From Acidianus sp. HS-5 (GTDB taxonomy: Archaea > Thermoproteota > Thermoprotei_A > Sulfolobales > Sulfolobaceae): 64,000 bases of DNA. Under the pieces are notes generated by a model that saw only the letters and a program-made list of their open reading frames with translations, searched no databases and had not been told where the DNA came from. A program made the position numbers and the translations under genes. The stretch is from assembly GCF_021655615.1 (NCBI RefSeq), contig NZ_AP025245.1:1736001-1800000 (forward strand), in the 5' to 3' direction. This document shows, piece by piece, positions 46,917-57,641 of the stretch (its first letter is position 1; each line of letters opens with the position of its first letter).

Positions 46917-48068
46917 ATGCTTATCCCTTTAGATGAAGCAAGAAAATTAGTTGAAGAAACAAAATTTCCAAAACCACCAATAAGAGAAGTTGATCTTCTA
47001 GAATCTGTGAACAAAATTTCTATGGATGACATAATCTCTTTACAGGATATTCCAGAGAAGGATTTATCTGCAATGGACGGTTATGCAGTAAGGAGTGAAG
47101 ACACAGGAAAAAAACTGAAAGTTGTAGGCTCACTTTTTCCATCAAGCAAAGAAATTCCAAAAATTAATGAAGGAGAAGCTTTTTACGTTACTACAGGAGC
47201 ACCTATACCAGAAGGTGCTGACGCAGTTTGCAGAATAGAAGCAACAAGAAGAGAAGGCGATTATGTTATAATAGGAGAAAAAATGCATAAGGGAAAGGAT
47301 ATAAGGCCTAGAGGAGAAGATATTAAAAAAGGAGAAAAAATTCTTACAAAAGGAGAAAAAATTACCCCTTACCATTTAGGAATTCTTGCCTATGAAAAAA
47401 TATACAAGTTAAATGTACTTGACATAAACTTTGCAGTTTTCGCTAATGGAGATGAAATTTCTCCTTTTCCTTCTAACAACGGAAAAGTGGATTCAATAAC
47501 TCCTATTTTAATTCCTCTACTATCCTATTTCGGCAACGTAAAGTATTTAGGTGTAGCTAAAGATAATCCTGCAGATGTAGAAAAATTTATTGAAAAAGCA
47601 TCATCGTTTGATTTCATAATATCAATAGGGGGGTCTTCTGTCGGTGAAAAAGATTACGTTAAGAAAGTTATTGGAAAAGAAGGAGGAAAATTGCTCTTTG
47701 AAGGTGTTTCAGTTAACGTATTAAAGAGAGGAAGCCTCGGTTTAATAAAAGGAAAACCTATTTTAATTCTACCAGGGCAAGTGATTTCGGCAATAACAGT
47801 CTTTCATGAGCATGGCTTACATGTAATTTCAAAGATGATAGGAAGAGAAATAAGAAATTTTGAAGAAATAGAGCTTGGAGAAGAAATTGAAATAAAGCAT
47901 AATATGGATACTACATTTTTATTCGAGAACAGAGGAGGAAAGGCTTACCCATTAAGGTGGGGTGTAGGACTTTATAGTGAGCTGTATAAAGCGTCTTGGT
48001 TCGGTGTTCTAAAGAGAGGAAGAAAGTATGAAAGAGGAGAAAAAATTCTTTTACAAAGATTCCTTTGA
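46917..48068 (+). CDS. moeA: Molybdopterin molybdenumtransferase MoeA
   Basis: A 383-residue enzyme from ATG 46917 (TTG 46914 precedes it). It inserts molybdate or tungstate into adenylated molybdopterin. Motifs: DLSAMDGYAVRSED, TTGAPIPEGADAV, ISIGGSSVGEKDYV and LPGQVISAI. The order of domains is standard. mobA overlaps its end by 41 bases. Confidence 0.95.
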   Translation: MLIPLDEARKLVEETKFPKPPIREVDLLESVNKISMDDIISLQDIPEKDLSAMDGYAVRSEDTGKKLKVVGSLFPSSKEIPKINEGEAFYVTTGAPIPEGADAVCRIEATRREGDYVIIGEKMHKGKDIRPRGEDIKKGEKILTKGEKITPYHLGILAYEKIYKLNVLDINFAVFANGDEISPFPSNNGKVDSITPILIPLLSYFGNVKYLGVAKDNPADVEKFIEKASSFDFIISIGGSSVGEKDYVKKVIGKEGGKLLFEGVSVNVLKRGSLGLIKGKPILILPGQVISAITVFHEHGLHVISKMIGREIRNFEEIELGEEIEIKHNMDTTFLFENRGGKAYPLRWGVGLYSELYKASWFGVLKRGRKYERGEKILLQRFL

Positions 48069-48615
48069 TGCGATAATTTTAGCTGGAGGACAATCAAAAA
48101 GATTTGGAACAGACAAATGTTCTTTCGAGATAGATGGTAAAACAATGTTACAAAGAGTTGCAGAGAATTTTGAAAGACCTATAATAGTTTCCAGAACTCC
48201 AAGAAATTCTGGAACAGAAGTATTTGATGACGGTAATGGACCTATTAAAGCTTTACAAATTGCATTAGAAGAAGTAAATAAAGATAAGGTATTCGTAACT
48301 GGTTGCGATTTTCCTTTCCTTAAAAGAAAAGTCATTGAATACATATGCAGTAAGAATTTTGAAGTAGTAATGCCAGTTTTGGAATATCCACAACCACTTT
48401 TAGGCTGTTATTCAACTAGTTTTTTACGCAATAGCATATCAACTATAACATCGTTTCAAGAACTGATAAACCTTGCGAATAGTATTTATCTAATAGGAAC
48501 TGAAGAAATAAAAATGATAGATTTAAGTCTTGATTCTCTTAGAAATATCAACAGATTAACTGATTTTCACATAAAAATAAGAATTTTCACAAAATCTAAG
48601 ATTTTATTAAGATAA
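48028..48615 (+). CDS. mobA: Molybdenum cofactor guanylyltransferase MobA
   Basis: A 195-residue nucleotidyltransferase with LAGGQSKRFGTDKC, VTGCDFPFL and PLLGCYS motifs. It transfers GMP to molybdopterin. The start ATG 48028 lies 41 bases inside moeA and is backed by a purine-rich GAGAGGA at 48014-48020, so translation is coupled. Confidence 0.9.
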   Translation: MKEEKKFFYKDSFDAIILAGGQSKRFGTDKCSFEIDGKTMLQRVAENFERPIIVSRTPRNSGTEVFDDGNGPIKALQIALEEVNKDKVFVTGCDFPFLKRKVIEYICSKNFEVVMPVLEYPQPLLGCYSTSFLRNSISTITSFQELINLANSIYLIGTEEIKMIDLSLDSLRNINRLTDFHIKIRIFTKSKILLR

Positions 48616-48766
48616 ATTTTTCATTCTATACGTTGTATTACTAAGCTTTGTTTAAATCCTTAGCGGAATTTTATAATAGTTTACAATCTTGCCTTAAATT
48701 TTTTAACAAGAATACTAAAGATAATCCTTTTATACGATTATAAGCAAAATTATATTCAGACCTTAA

Positions 48767-48823
48767 ATGGCAAAAAAGAAGAAATCTAGCGGTGAGTCAT
48801 CTGGCGGAGAGAAGAAAAAATGA
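48767..48823 (+). CDS. Possible leaderless 18-residue lysine/serine-rich peptide
   Basis: ATG 48767 to TGA 48823 codes for MAKKKKSSGESSGGEKKK. A TATA-like CTTTTATACG at about 48738-48747 is at the right distance for a transcript starting at this ATG. The region is otherwise non-coding between mobA and the methyltransferase gene. The codons end in an A6 run, so a base missing there would extend the frame. It could be a real micropeptide, a leader, or chance. Confidence 0.3.
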   Translation: MAKKKKSSGESSGGEKKK

Positions 48824-48883
48824 CTACCACGTCTAGTCTTCTATTCCAAAAAGTTAATATATTTTTTCTTTAGTTGGTTTTAA

Positions 48884-49342
48884 ATGCTTGCCCCATTCAT
48901 TCCCACTCCTGAAGAAGTTATTAAAGAAATGTTAAATTGTGCTGAAGTTAGAAAAAATGATATACTTATAGACCTTGGTAGTGGAGATGGAAGAATACTC
49001 AAAATTGCAAAGACGCAATACCACGTTAAATTGGCAATCGGCATAGAGCTAAATAAAATATTATGTAAAGAATCTAATTCTGACGATGTTGAAATAATAT
49101 GTAGTGACCTAATATCTATTTCAGAAATTTTAATTCCAAGAACTACAGTAATTACTGTATATCTATCTTCTAAAAGCAATAAATTCTTAGAAGATATTAT
49201 CATAAGAAATGGTAAAAAAGGCCTACGAATAGTGAGTCATGATTTTGAATTTAATGAATTAAAATTAGAGAAAACTAAGAAAATAAAAGCAATGGGTTTA
49301 TTGGGCTTGACAGAACACACTATTTATTGTTACAAATTATGA
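48884..49342 (+). CDS. aKMT/FAM173-type protein lysine methyltransferase
   Basis: A 152-residue Rossmann-fold methyltransferase with PTPEEVIKEML at the start, motif I IDLGSGDGRI, IGIELNKI, and VSHDFEF near residue 123. This pattern, especially PTPExVxxM and SHxFE, matches crenarchaeal aKMT4, which methylates lysines of many proteins including MCM and Cren7. Assignment is by pattern memory. The Dph6-like gene overlaps its stop codon. Confidence 0.8.
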   Translation: MLAPFIPTPEEVIKEMLNCAEVRKNDILIDLGSGDGRILKIAKTQYHVKLAIGIELNKILCKESNSDDVEIICSDLISISEILIPRTTVITVYLSSKSNKFLEDIIIRNGKKGLRIVSHDFEFNELKLEKTKKIKAMGLLGLTEHTIYCYKL

Positions 49343-50007
49343 AAGTCTGCGTTTTATACTCAGGAGGAAAAGACAGCACTTATGCTCTCCATTGGGCTGT
49401 ATTTAAAGGATTTGAAATCACATCTTTAATAACACTCCTGCCAAGAAGAGAAGACTCTTGGATGTTCCAATACCCTAATGTTGAATTTACGAAATATCAA
49501 GCTGAAGTTATGGGAATGAAGCTCATTCAAATACCCACGTCTGGCGAAAAAGATAAGGAATTACAGGATTTGTATATCTCCTTTAAGAGATGCGAGGAAT
49601 TAGGAGCACAAGGTATAGTAACAGGAGCATTACTCTCCGATTATCAAAGGCTTAACGCAAATATCATAGCGGAAAAGCTTTCATTAAAAACATATTCACC
49701 TCTCTGGAGAAAAGACCAAGAGAAGTATATGTACGAACTGATTGATGAAGGCTTTGAGTTCATAATTACCTCAACTTCTGCTTATGGCTTTCCTCACGAG
49801 ATTTTAGGAAAAACTATAAGAAGAGACGACGTAGATTTAATAATAAGAAGAGCAAGGGAATACGGCTTTAATCCAGCATTTGAAGGAGGAGAAGCAGAAA
49901 CTTACGTTACTAATGCACCGTTATTTAAAAAAGGATTAAAAGTGTTTGGAGAAATAAAAAGATTAGGAGAGGATAATTGGAGGTTTTTAATAAAGCGTAT
50001 ACTTTGA
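49339..50007 (+). CDS. Diphthine--ammonia ligase (Dph6)-like
   Basis: A 222-residue ATP pyrophosphatase from ATG 49339, which overlaps the previous stop (ATGA). PP-loop YSGGKDSTYAL, TGALLSDYQRLN and GFNPAFEGGEAETY are typical of the archaeal Dph6/ATPBD4 family, which amidates diphthine on elongation factor 2. A TTG at 49327 adds four residues but is less likely. Confidence 0.9.
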   Translation: MKVCVLYSGGKDSTYALHWAVFKGFEITSLITLLPRREDSWMFQYPNVEFTKYQAEVMGMKLIQIPTSGEKDKELQDLYISFKRCEELGAQGIVTGALLSDYQRLNANIIAEKLSLKTYSPLWRKDQEKYMYELIDEGFEFIITSTSAYGFPHEILGKTIRRDDVDLIIRRAREYGFNPAFEGGEAETYVTNAPLFKKGLKVFGEIKRLGEDNWRFLIKRIL

Positions 50008-51203
50008 AAAACTGTTCATTCATATTAGACTCAGAGAAAATCTTAGAAAATGTAAATATAGTGATAGAAAATGGCAAAATAAAGAATGTAGGAAACGAAA
50101 CTGAAGGAGATGAGATAGACTGTTCAGAATATGTAGTAACACCTGGCTTTGTAAATTCTCATACCCATTCCGCAATGATCTTCTTAAGAGGATATTATGA
50201 CGATAATGAGTTACAAGAATGGCTAGACAAAATGTGGGAAAAGGAAAGAACAGCAAGCAGGAAATTATTAAAGGTGAGCAGTGAGCTCGCAGTATTGGAA
50301 ATGCTATCATCTGGAACTACTGCATTTGTTGACATGTATTTTAATCCTGAAGACATAGTTGAATTATCTCAACAATACGGCATTAGAGCCGCAGCGGGAT
50401 ATACTTTTCTCGATGAAATCTTTGATCCAGAAGAAGTAGCTAAAATGCAAGGAAGACTACAAGAAACGAAATTATTTAAACCAATAGTTAACGTTCATAG
50501 CGTTTATGCTACAAGCGAGAAAACATTACTTCTAGCAAAAGACTTAGCGGAAGAAGAAAATACATGGATAAATATTCACTTATCTGAGACTAGAAAAGAA
50601 ATTTACGAGACTAAACTAAGGAAAGGAAAATTTCCAGTAGAATACTTGCAGTCATTGGGAATAGCGAAATTTCAAGCAGTTCATTTAGGATGGGTAGCTA
50701 GTTGGGAAATAGAGATGCTAAAAAATTCTATTGCCGTAACTCATTGTCCTACTTCTAATATGAAACTAGCTACAGCAGGAGCTTTTCCGTTTTATGAAAT
50801 GTTAAATTCCGGAATAAACGTTACAATAGGTACAGATGGTCCTGCAAGTAATAATTCTTTGGATATAATAAGAGAAATGAAGAATGCTGTATTATTACAA
50901 CGCCACTCATATTGGGACACTAGAATTAAGGCATTACACGTATTTAGGGCAGCTACAGAAAACGGATACAAATTACTTAGAATAAAAGGAGGATTAATAA
51001 AAGAAGGTTACGTTGCAGATTTAGTATTATTCAATAAGAATGATCTTTATCCATTAAAGAAGGATAGAATACTGTCAAATATCATATATTTTTCAACTAA
51101 AGAAAATATAAGCAAGATAATAATCAACGGGAAAATAATAGACAAAGAAACATTGAGGAAAAGAATTTATGAAGTGTCAAAAAAACTAAATGAAATGATT
51201 TAA
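50004..51203 (+). CDS. Amidohydrolase, SAH/MTA deaminase-like
   Basis: A 399-residue metal-dependent hydrolase of the TRZ/ATZ group. TTG 50004 overlaps the Dph6 stop (TTGA) and is preferred to TTG 49977. Metal ligands are in FVNSHTHSAM, INIHLSETRKE and the aspartate of GTDGPASNNSLD; AVHLGW and THCPTSNMKLA are also conserved. Members deaminate S-adenosylhomocysteine, methylthioadenosine or adenosine, which fits a neighbour that produces SAH, but substrate is inferred. Confidence 0.87.
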   Translation: MKNCSFILDSEKILENVNIVIENGKIKNVGNETEGDEIDCSEYVVTPGFVNSHTHSAMIFLRGYYDDNELQEWLDKMWEKERTASRKLLKVSSELAVLEMLSSGTTAFVDMYFNPEDIVELSQQYGIRAAAGYTFLDEIFDPEEVAKMQGRLQETKLFKPIVNVHSVYATSEKTLLLAKDLAEEENTWINIHLSETRKEIYETKLRKGKFPVEYLQSLGIAKFQAVHLGWVASWEIEMLKNSIAVTHCPTSNMKLATAGAFPFYEMLNSGINVTIGTDGPASNNSLDIIREMKNAVLLQRHSYWDTRIKALHVFRAATENGYKLLRIKGGLIKEGYVADLVLFNKNDLYPLKKDRILSNIIYFSTKENISKIIINGKIIDKETLRKRIYEVSKKLNEMI

Positions 51204-51583
51204 GGTTTAAATTCTGCCTCAACTAATGATGCCATCTTATCTGAGCATTCTTTAATGTCTTGTAGAATCTTAGACTTCAACTCGTTATAATCTTTTGCTT
51301 TATAAAGGTATCTTGGTCTTCCTGCCTTGTTTCCAGGTTCCTTAATCCTCATTACTAATGCCATTTCTAAGAGCTTATTAAGACTCCTATTGATTGAAGC
51401 CTTAGAAAGCTTTAAGTCACTCTCAAGCTCTTCAGTTCCTCTAGCATCTCCCTTCATCAATGCCATCAATACTTGAACGTCAGTTTCCGAAAGGCCATAA
51501 CAAAATGACAATATATCTACTAACCCTGCATCTTTTCCAGATGGTAACTTTATTCTTGACCCACTTATCTGACTTTGCTCCAT
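51200..51583 (-). CDS. Lrs14-type winged-helix regulator
   Basis: From ATG 51583 the protein has 127 residues (the frame is open to 51616). A winged helix spans residues about 25-95 (FCYGLSETDVQVLMALMKGD, LKLSKASINRSLNKLLEMAL, KAGRPRYLYKA) with a C-terminal helix for dimerisation. The layout is that of the Sulfolobales Lrs14 group, which includes biofilm and motility regulators. It overlaps the amidohydrolase gene convergently by four bases. Confidence 0.8.
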   Translation of the reverse strand: MEQSQISGSRIKLPSGKDAGLVDILSFCYGLSETDVQVLMALMKGDARGTEELESDLKLSKASINRSLNKLLEMALVMRIKEPGNKAGRPRYLYKAKDYNELKSKILQDIKECSDKMASLVEAEFKP

Positions 51584-51831
51584 TTTAACCACAAATAAAG
51601 ATTCTAAACTTCTCATATATATATTTTTTCCATGTATTTTAAGGATAGCATTTCAACTTTTATAGAGAAGTAAGACGTTATACAAAAGAACTCATAAAAG
51701 TTAATTATTATATTTATGTAAATCGTTCCCAAAGTGTTCACTATGTCCTTAATACTTTCAAAGCTATTTTTTACTGTATATAAAAAGATTTATATATTAG
51801 AAGAATAAATAGGTAACATAGTGATCTATAA

Positions 51832-51999
51832 ATGGCAGACGTTGAAGAAATCGTAAAAGTAAGTAGAAACTATCAGGTTACGATCCCAGCTAAAATAAGG
51901 CAAAAGTTTCAAATAAAGGAAGGAGATTTGGTTAAAGTAATTTTTGATGAAAAAGAAAATGCGGTAAAGATAACTCTACTCAAGGAACCATGGAAGTAA
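51832..51999 (+). CDS. AbrB/MazE-type swapped-hairpin DNA-binding protein
   Basis: A 55-residue protein with VKVSRNYQVTIPAKIRQKF and IKEGDLVKVIFDE, the SpoVT/AbrB fold that binds DNA as a dimer. A TATA-like ATTTATATATTAG lies at about 51788-51800. No toxin gene follows, so a free-standing regulator is more likely than an antitoxin. The 215 bases before it hold only its promoter and that of the Lrs14 gene. Confidence 0.88.
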   Translation: MADVEEIVKVSRNYQVTIPAKIRQKFQIKEGDLVKVIFDEKENAVKITLLKEPWK

Positions 52000-52034
52000 A
52001 AATTTTTAAATAAATTCTCATTTTTTATTTTTTA

Positions 52035-52781
52035 ATGCTAGTTGATATTCATGCTCATTTAGAGTCTCAGGAGCTAAAAAGTAGAATAGATGAAATATTA
52101 TCTAAGTGCGAGATAAAAATTATAAATGCTGGAGTAAATTTAGATACCAATTTACAAACATTAGAACTTGCCAGAAAATATAAGAACATAATATATCCTG
52201 CAATAGGATTTCACCCGGAGTATGTAGAAAAAGCTAACGAAGAGTTAAATAATATACTTCCTTTAACGGATGAAGCAATAGCAATAAGCGAGATAGGATT
52301 AGATTACTACTGGATAAAAGATGAGAAATTAAGGAAAAAAGAGATCGAAGTACTATCAACTTTCCTAGAAATTGCAGAGAAGAGTAACAAGCCAGTAATC
52401 TTGCACATAAGGGGTGGAATGACCGAATTTCTTCAGTTAATACCATCATACAGATTGACCTTTATAATTCATGCATTTGAAGGAAGTATAAAAATTGCAA
52501 AAAGAATCCTGGATTTAGGCGGTTACATATCTTTTCCACCGATTATAGTCAGGGATAAATTAAGGAGAGAAGTTGCTAAAGAAGTTCCTTTAGATAGATT
52601 ATTTACTGAAACAGATTCACCTTTTTTAGCACCAGAGAAAGGTAAAATAAATGAGCCGTGCAATGTACGCATTACAATAGACGAATTATCTATAATTAAA
52701 GGAGTAGATAAGGAAGAAATAGAAAAAAAGATTGAAGAGAATTTTTACAAGATATTTCCAAAAATTAAGAAAGAGAAATAA
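52035..52781 (+). CDS. TatD-family metal-dependent hydrolase
   Basis: A 248-residue TIM-barrel hydrolase with DIHAHL at the N-terminus, AISEIGLDYYW, VILHIRGG, IHAFEG and TETDSPFLAP, the metal-site motifs of TatD nucleases. Members degrade DNA 3' to 5' or remove D-aminoacyl groups; the exact role is open. It lies 35 bases after the AbrB gene and converges with doxE. Confidence 0.9.
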   Translation: MLVDIHAHLESQELKSRIDEILSKCEIKIINAGVNLDTNLQTLELARKYKNIIYPAIGFHPEYVEKANEELNNILPLTDEAIAISEIGLDYYWIKDEKLRKKEIEVLSTFLEIAEKSNKPVILHIRGGMTEFLQLIPSYRLTFIIHAFEGSIKIAKRILDLGGYISFPPIIVRDKLRREVAKEVPLDRLFTETDSPFLAPEKGKINEPCNVRITIDELSIIKGVDKEEIEKKIEENFYKIFPKIKKEK

Positions 52782-52787
52782 AAAGTA

Positions 52788-52985
52788 TTAACTTTTCTTT
52801 TCTTCATCTTGTGGCGCAAAGTAGACGAATAGGAAGAATGATACAAAGCCTATGAAAGCCATTATCGTGAATACCATAGTATAAGGTGCCGCGGCTGCGT
52901 GAAGAGTAGCATCTACTAACTCCCATACTAACAGTGCTATTGCAAATATGTACCCAATTCCTAAAACTTTGAAGAAGCTAACCAT
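52788..52985 (-). CDS. doxE: DoxE-like small subunit of terminal quinol oxidase
   Basis: A 65-residue protein with two membrane segments (residues about 5-27 and 37-56) and a charged C-terminal end. Its size and place after doxC match the small DoxE subunit of the Acidianus ambivalens aa3-type quinol oxidase; the name rests mainly on synteny. Confidence 0.75.
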   Translation of the reverse strand: MVSFFKVLGIGYIFAIALLVWELVDATLHAAAAPYTMVFTIMAFIGFVSFFLFVYFAPQDEEKKS

Positions 52986-52987
52986 TT

Positions 52988-54022
52988 TTAATCACACTCC
53001 ACAAGCATTACTCCCCATGCGCCCATAATATACCCTTTCTGTACTCCTATTAGTGGACCTATGCTACTGCTCAATCCGCAAGGATTATAGTTATAGTACA
53101 CTGGAGTTATTATTCCGTATAAGTATGCTGGTGCAGTCGCATTAAATGTAAAGGACATTGTAGTACCGTATGATATTGGAACTTCCTTAACTAAAGTAAT
53201 CGTACCGTTCCACCATACTGCATATATTCCTACATCTACTGAAGTTACTGGATATGGCTTACCGCTAACTGAATAATTGTACAAATAATTCCTATCGTCA
53301 TCTGGAGTAGGCATGTACATGTTAACTGTAACAGTCTTATGAGCATAAGTTATTAACGTAGGACCTGGAACAGTATCATTAAATATTCCGTACTGGTTTC
53401 CAGATAAATAGAATGTAGTTGAAGGTCCTATTATTGGTGGATTGTAAGGATCTCCCTTTAACGCTACGCTCTGAGCGACTGAAGTTTGCTTTTCATATAA
53501 TGATATGTTTCCTGAAGTGAAGTAACCGCTGTACGGTAAGCTTAGTAATAATCCTGTCTGATAACTGAACCATGGTCCGTTATATTCACCGCCTAAGAAT
53601 GCATATGCACCGGTTATATTTGGTACAGGTAGCACGTCATATGCTATTAGACCAGGCACTATTTGGTCCGTTACTACTCTATCTGAATAATCAGCGAAAT
53701 AGAAGTTTGATGTTACATCTGCTGAATGCATTGTAATATTCAAGTACTCACCAGGGTGACCTACCATTATGTTATAGTAATAAGTACTTCCTGGTTCATC
53801 TGATATTATCCCTCCTCCGCTTTCATTTACTTTAAAGAGATATTGATAGGAGATTATGTGCACATTAATAACTTTAGACGTAGGTACTCCTACTAAGCAC
53901 CTTTCTACCGATGGAACTCCTCCAACTACAAAATCTTCAGGCAATGTCCCAACTATTACAATTGCAAATAAAACTATTACAAATATTGTCCAAGTTAATT
54001 CCCATCTTTCCTTTTTGTCCAT
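52988..54022 (-). CDS. doxC: DoxC, subunit II-like of terminal quinol oxidase
   Basis: A 344-residue protein with one N-terminal membrane anchor (residues about 10-28) and a large beta-rich outward domain. It takes the place of cytochrome oxidase subunit II but shows no CuA ligand set, as expected for a quinol oxidase. Length and order match A. ambivalens DoxC. It lies 43 bases after doxB and two bases before doxE. Confidence 0.85.
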   Translation of the reverse strand: MDKKERWELTWTIFVIVLFAIVIVGTLPEDFVVGGVPSVERCLVGVPTSKVINVHIISYQYLFKVNESGGGIISDEPGSTYYYNIMVGHPGEYLNITMHSADVTSNFYFADYSDRVVTDQIVPGLIAYDVLPVPNITGAYAFLGGEYNGPWFSYQTGLLLSLPYSGYFTSGNISLYEKQTSVAQSVALKGDPYNPPIIGPSTTFYLSGNQYGIFNDTVPGPTLITYAHKTVTVNMYMPTPDDDRNYLYNYSVSGKPYPVTSVDVGIYAVWWNGTITLVKEVPISYGTTMSFTFNATAPAYLYGIITPVYYNYNPCGLSSSIGPLIGVQKGYIMGAWGVMLVECD

Positions 54023-54065
54023 TTAAATCACCTTTTAGATAGAATCATATTTATTAAAAAAAGAA

Positions 54066-55829
<1,764 letters not shown>

Positions 55830-56445
55830 ATCGGATCTATAATGAATGTATATTTTTAGTTCTTATGTTTTACATTGATATTTTTTTATAAAGTTACTTT
55901 AACACAGTTAAACTATCTATAATTAAGGAAATGAAAAATCACTAGGTTAGAAATGTTAAATATTTAATTTAAGGATTATTTGTTAAAAAATAGAAGATAT
56001 GAAAATTAAGAATTAATCTATATAATCTTTATCAAGTTCTTAACTTTCATCAATAATTACGAAATAATCTCCTACAACGAGAAAAGCCTTCTGACTTTAT
56101 ATAATTATTTACCTTAAATATAACGCAACAATATTACATCACCTAACTTCTAACATCAAAAACGTTTTAATATAACTTCAACCTCTACTAGTCTAAGCAA
56201 ATAGGCTATCAGTAAATTTTTACTTAATTTATAAAAAATCATTTTATCATAAATGATATATACAATACTAGAATGAAACTTCTTCACAATTTCAGGAGTA
56301 TGTCTTTCAGATCTTCATTAAACTTATCGATATTGTTTACAATAACGAGGTAAAATTAGATCCTTTTTACAACCTCTATATTTGAAGCCTAACCAATATC
56401 TCCCAAACGAAAATATAACGATAACATAAATTGGAAAATTTGTAG
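55830..56445. other. 616-bp AT-rich intergenic region
   Basis: Between doxB and tRNA-Ser. The doxB promoter lies in the first 60 bases. I find no plausible coding frame or guide RNA. A seven-base inverted repeat ATCATTT/AAATGAT with a six-base loop is at 56238-56257, but the sequence is so AT-rich that this may be chance. The length of the gap is notable in an otherwise compact genome. Confidence 0.5.
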
Positions 56446-56530
<85 letters not shown>

Positions 56531-56651
56531 ATTATATTTATTTGATTAATGACTTAAAAATCTTTAGACAGTTTGCTGAATGTGAAGTATCGAAGTATTT
56601 GCTTTGTATATAGAGCTAATAATTTTAACCTCGTTTATATAGATAATCTAG

Positions 56652-56717
56652 AGATGCTCAGGGACTAAAATATGAAGGCGGATCTTTCCCCTGATACCCC
56701 CCAGCCCCTGGGCATCT
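56652..56717 (+). ncRNA. Structured RNA candidate with 12-bp terminal stem
   Basis: AGATGCTCAGGG (56652-56663) pairs with CCCTGGGCATCT (56706-56717) over 12 positions with one G-U. Inside are a small hairpin GAAGG-CGGAT-CTTTC and an ATGAAGG followed 12 bases later by CTGA, the spacing of a C'/D half of a C/D box RNA, then a C-rich segment. TATA-like AATTTTAA and TTTATATAG lie at 56621-56642. The region is far more GC-rich than its surroundings. It may instead be a 3' hairpin of the minus-strand gene ending at 56716; strand is therefore tentative. Confidence 0.4.
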
Positions 56718-57588
56718 ATAAATAGTAAAGAAAACCCATATTTCCCTTCCTTAAAATGTAGTACCTCTCTATAAATCTCTTCATCAGGGATCTGATTTTA
56801 GATACTTTAACTTCTTGATAATTTATTCCCCAAGGAATTTTTGACCTTATATGAATTCCTTCCTTACCAGTATCTATTATATGAATATAGACTGGCCTAA
56901 AGCTTCCCTCTATTTTCCCGGAGAGTTTCTTGCCTACATAAATTCCTTCTCTCATTGCCAATTCTCCTAACTTAGGCCAGCCTTTGATAATGTCGCCTAT
57001 TGCATAAACGTTTTCCCTAACTTCTAGGTTTTCATTAACATTAAGGAAATCAGTAAAGTTTGGAGGAATACATTTCTCAATGATGAGGTTAGGTTCCTCA
57101 CAAGTCTTAATGTATTTTTGAGTAACTTCGCTTACAGTGTTCGCCACCTTGTCGCCTAGGTAAGATAAGAAGTTTCCGTGATATTTTACATTTTTTCCTG
57201 CAACGTTTAGATATAAAGCGATTTGTAAGACTAAATAATCGTCGTACTCATCTTCTGCAGATATGCAGAACCCATCTTCTCTTCTTAGCTTATTCATTAT
57301 GTCGTCTAAATGAGGTCTCCTACAGCCTAGAGCGATAATTAATTTATCAGCCTTATACGTAGTTCTGTCCGTTTTTATTTCTAAATTTGAGATATCAACA
57401 TCTTTTACGGTTTCTTTTGAAATAAAGTTCAATTCAGTATAATACCTTGTTTCTTTTATCAAATTTTTTATATATGATGTATAGAAAATGAATTTACCTT
57501 CTTGCGAGATTATTTTAACGTTCCCTTTATTTTTCATATTATAATAAGCGTTTAATCCTGCATATCCAGAACCCAGTATGAATATCAC
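56716..57588 (-). CDS. FAD-dependent pyridine nucleotide oxidoreductase, NDH-2-like, short
   Basis: Starting at GTG 57588 gives 290 residues beginning VIFILGSGYAGLNAYYN, the dinucleotide-binding motif right at the N-terminus; the open frame continues to 57738 but would cross the divergent gene. The C-terminal FAD motif NVYAIGDIIKGWPKLGELAM is present. It is about 100 residues shorter than type II NADH dehydrogenases or SQRs and lacks catalytic cysteine pairs of SQR. Electron donor and acceptor are unknown. Confidence 0.72.
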   Translation of the reverse strand: MIFILGSGYAGLNAYYNMKNKGNVKIISQEGKFIFYTSYIKNLIKETRYYTELNFISKETVKDVDISNLEIKTDRTTYKADKLIIALGCRRPHLDDIMNKLRREDGFCISAEDEYDDYLVLQIALYLNVAGKNVKYHGNFLSYLGDKVANTVSEVTQKYIKTCEEPNLIIEKCIPPNFTDFLNVNENLEVRENVYAIGDIIKGWPKLGELAMREGIYVGKKLSGKIEGSFRPVYIHIIDTGKEGIHIRSKIPWGINYQEVKVSKIRSLMKRFIERYYILRKGNMGFLYYL

Positions 57589-57641
57589 ATGAGTTGTAAG
57601 TAGAAAGATTAATAATTTTTGTGTAATCTTTCTCTTATGGA

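Noticed and set aside
51832..51999. AbrB protein as antitoxin of a toxin-antitoxin pair
   Set aside because: The next gene is TatD and the previous an Lrs14 regulator; no toxin-sized partner overlaps it.
56238..56257. Inverted repeat ATCATTT/AAATGAT as a regulatory site
   Set aside because: It is AT-only apart from one base pair per arm, far from any start codon, and easily due to chance.
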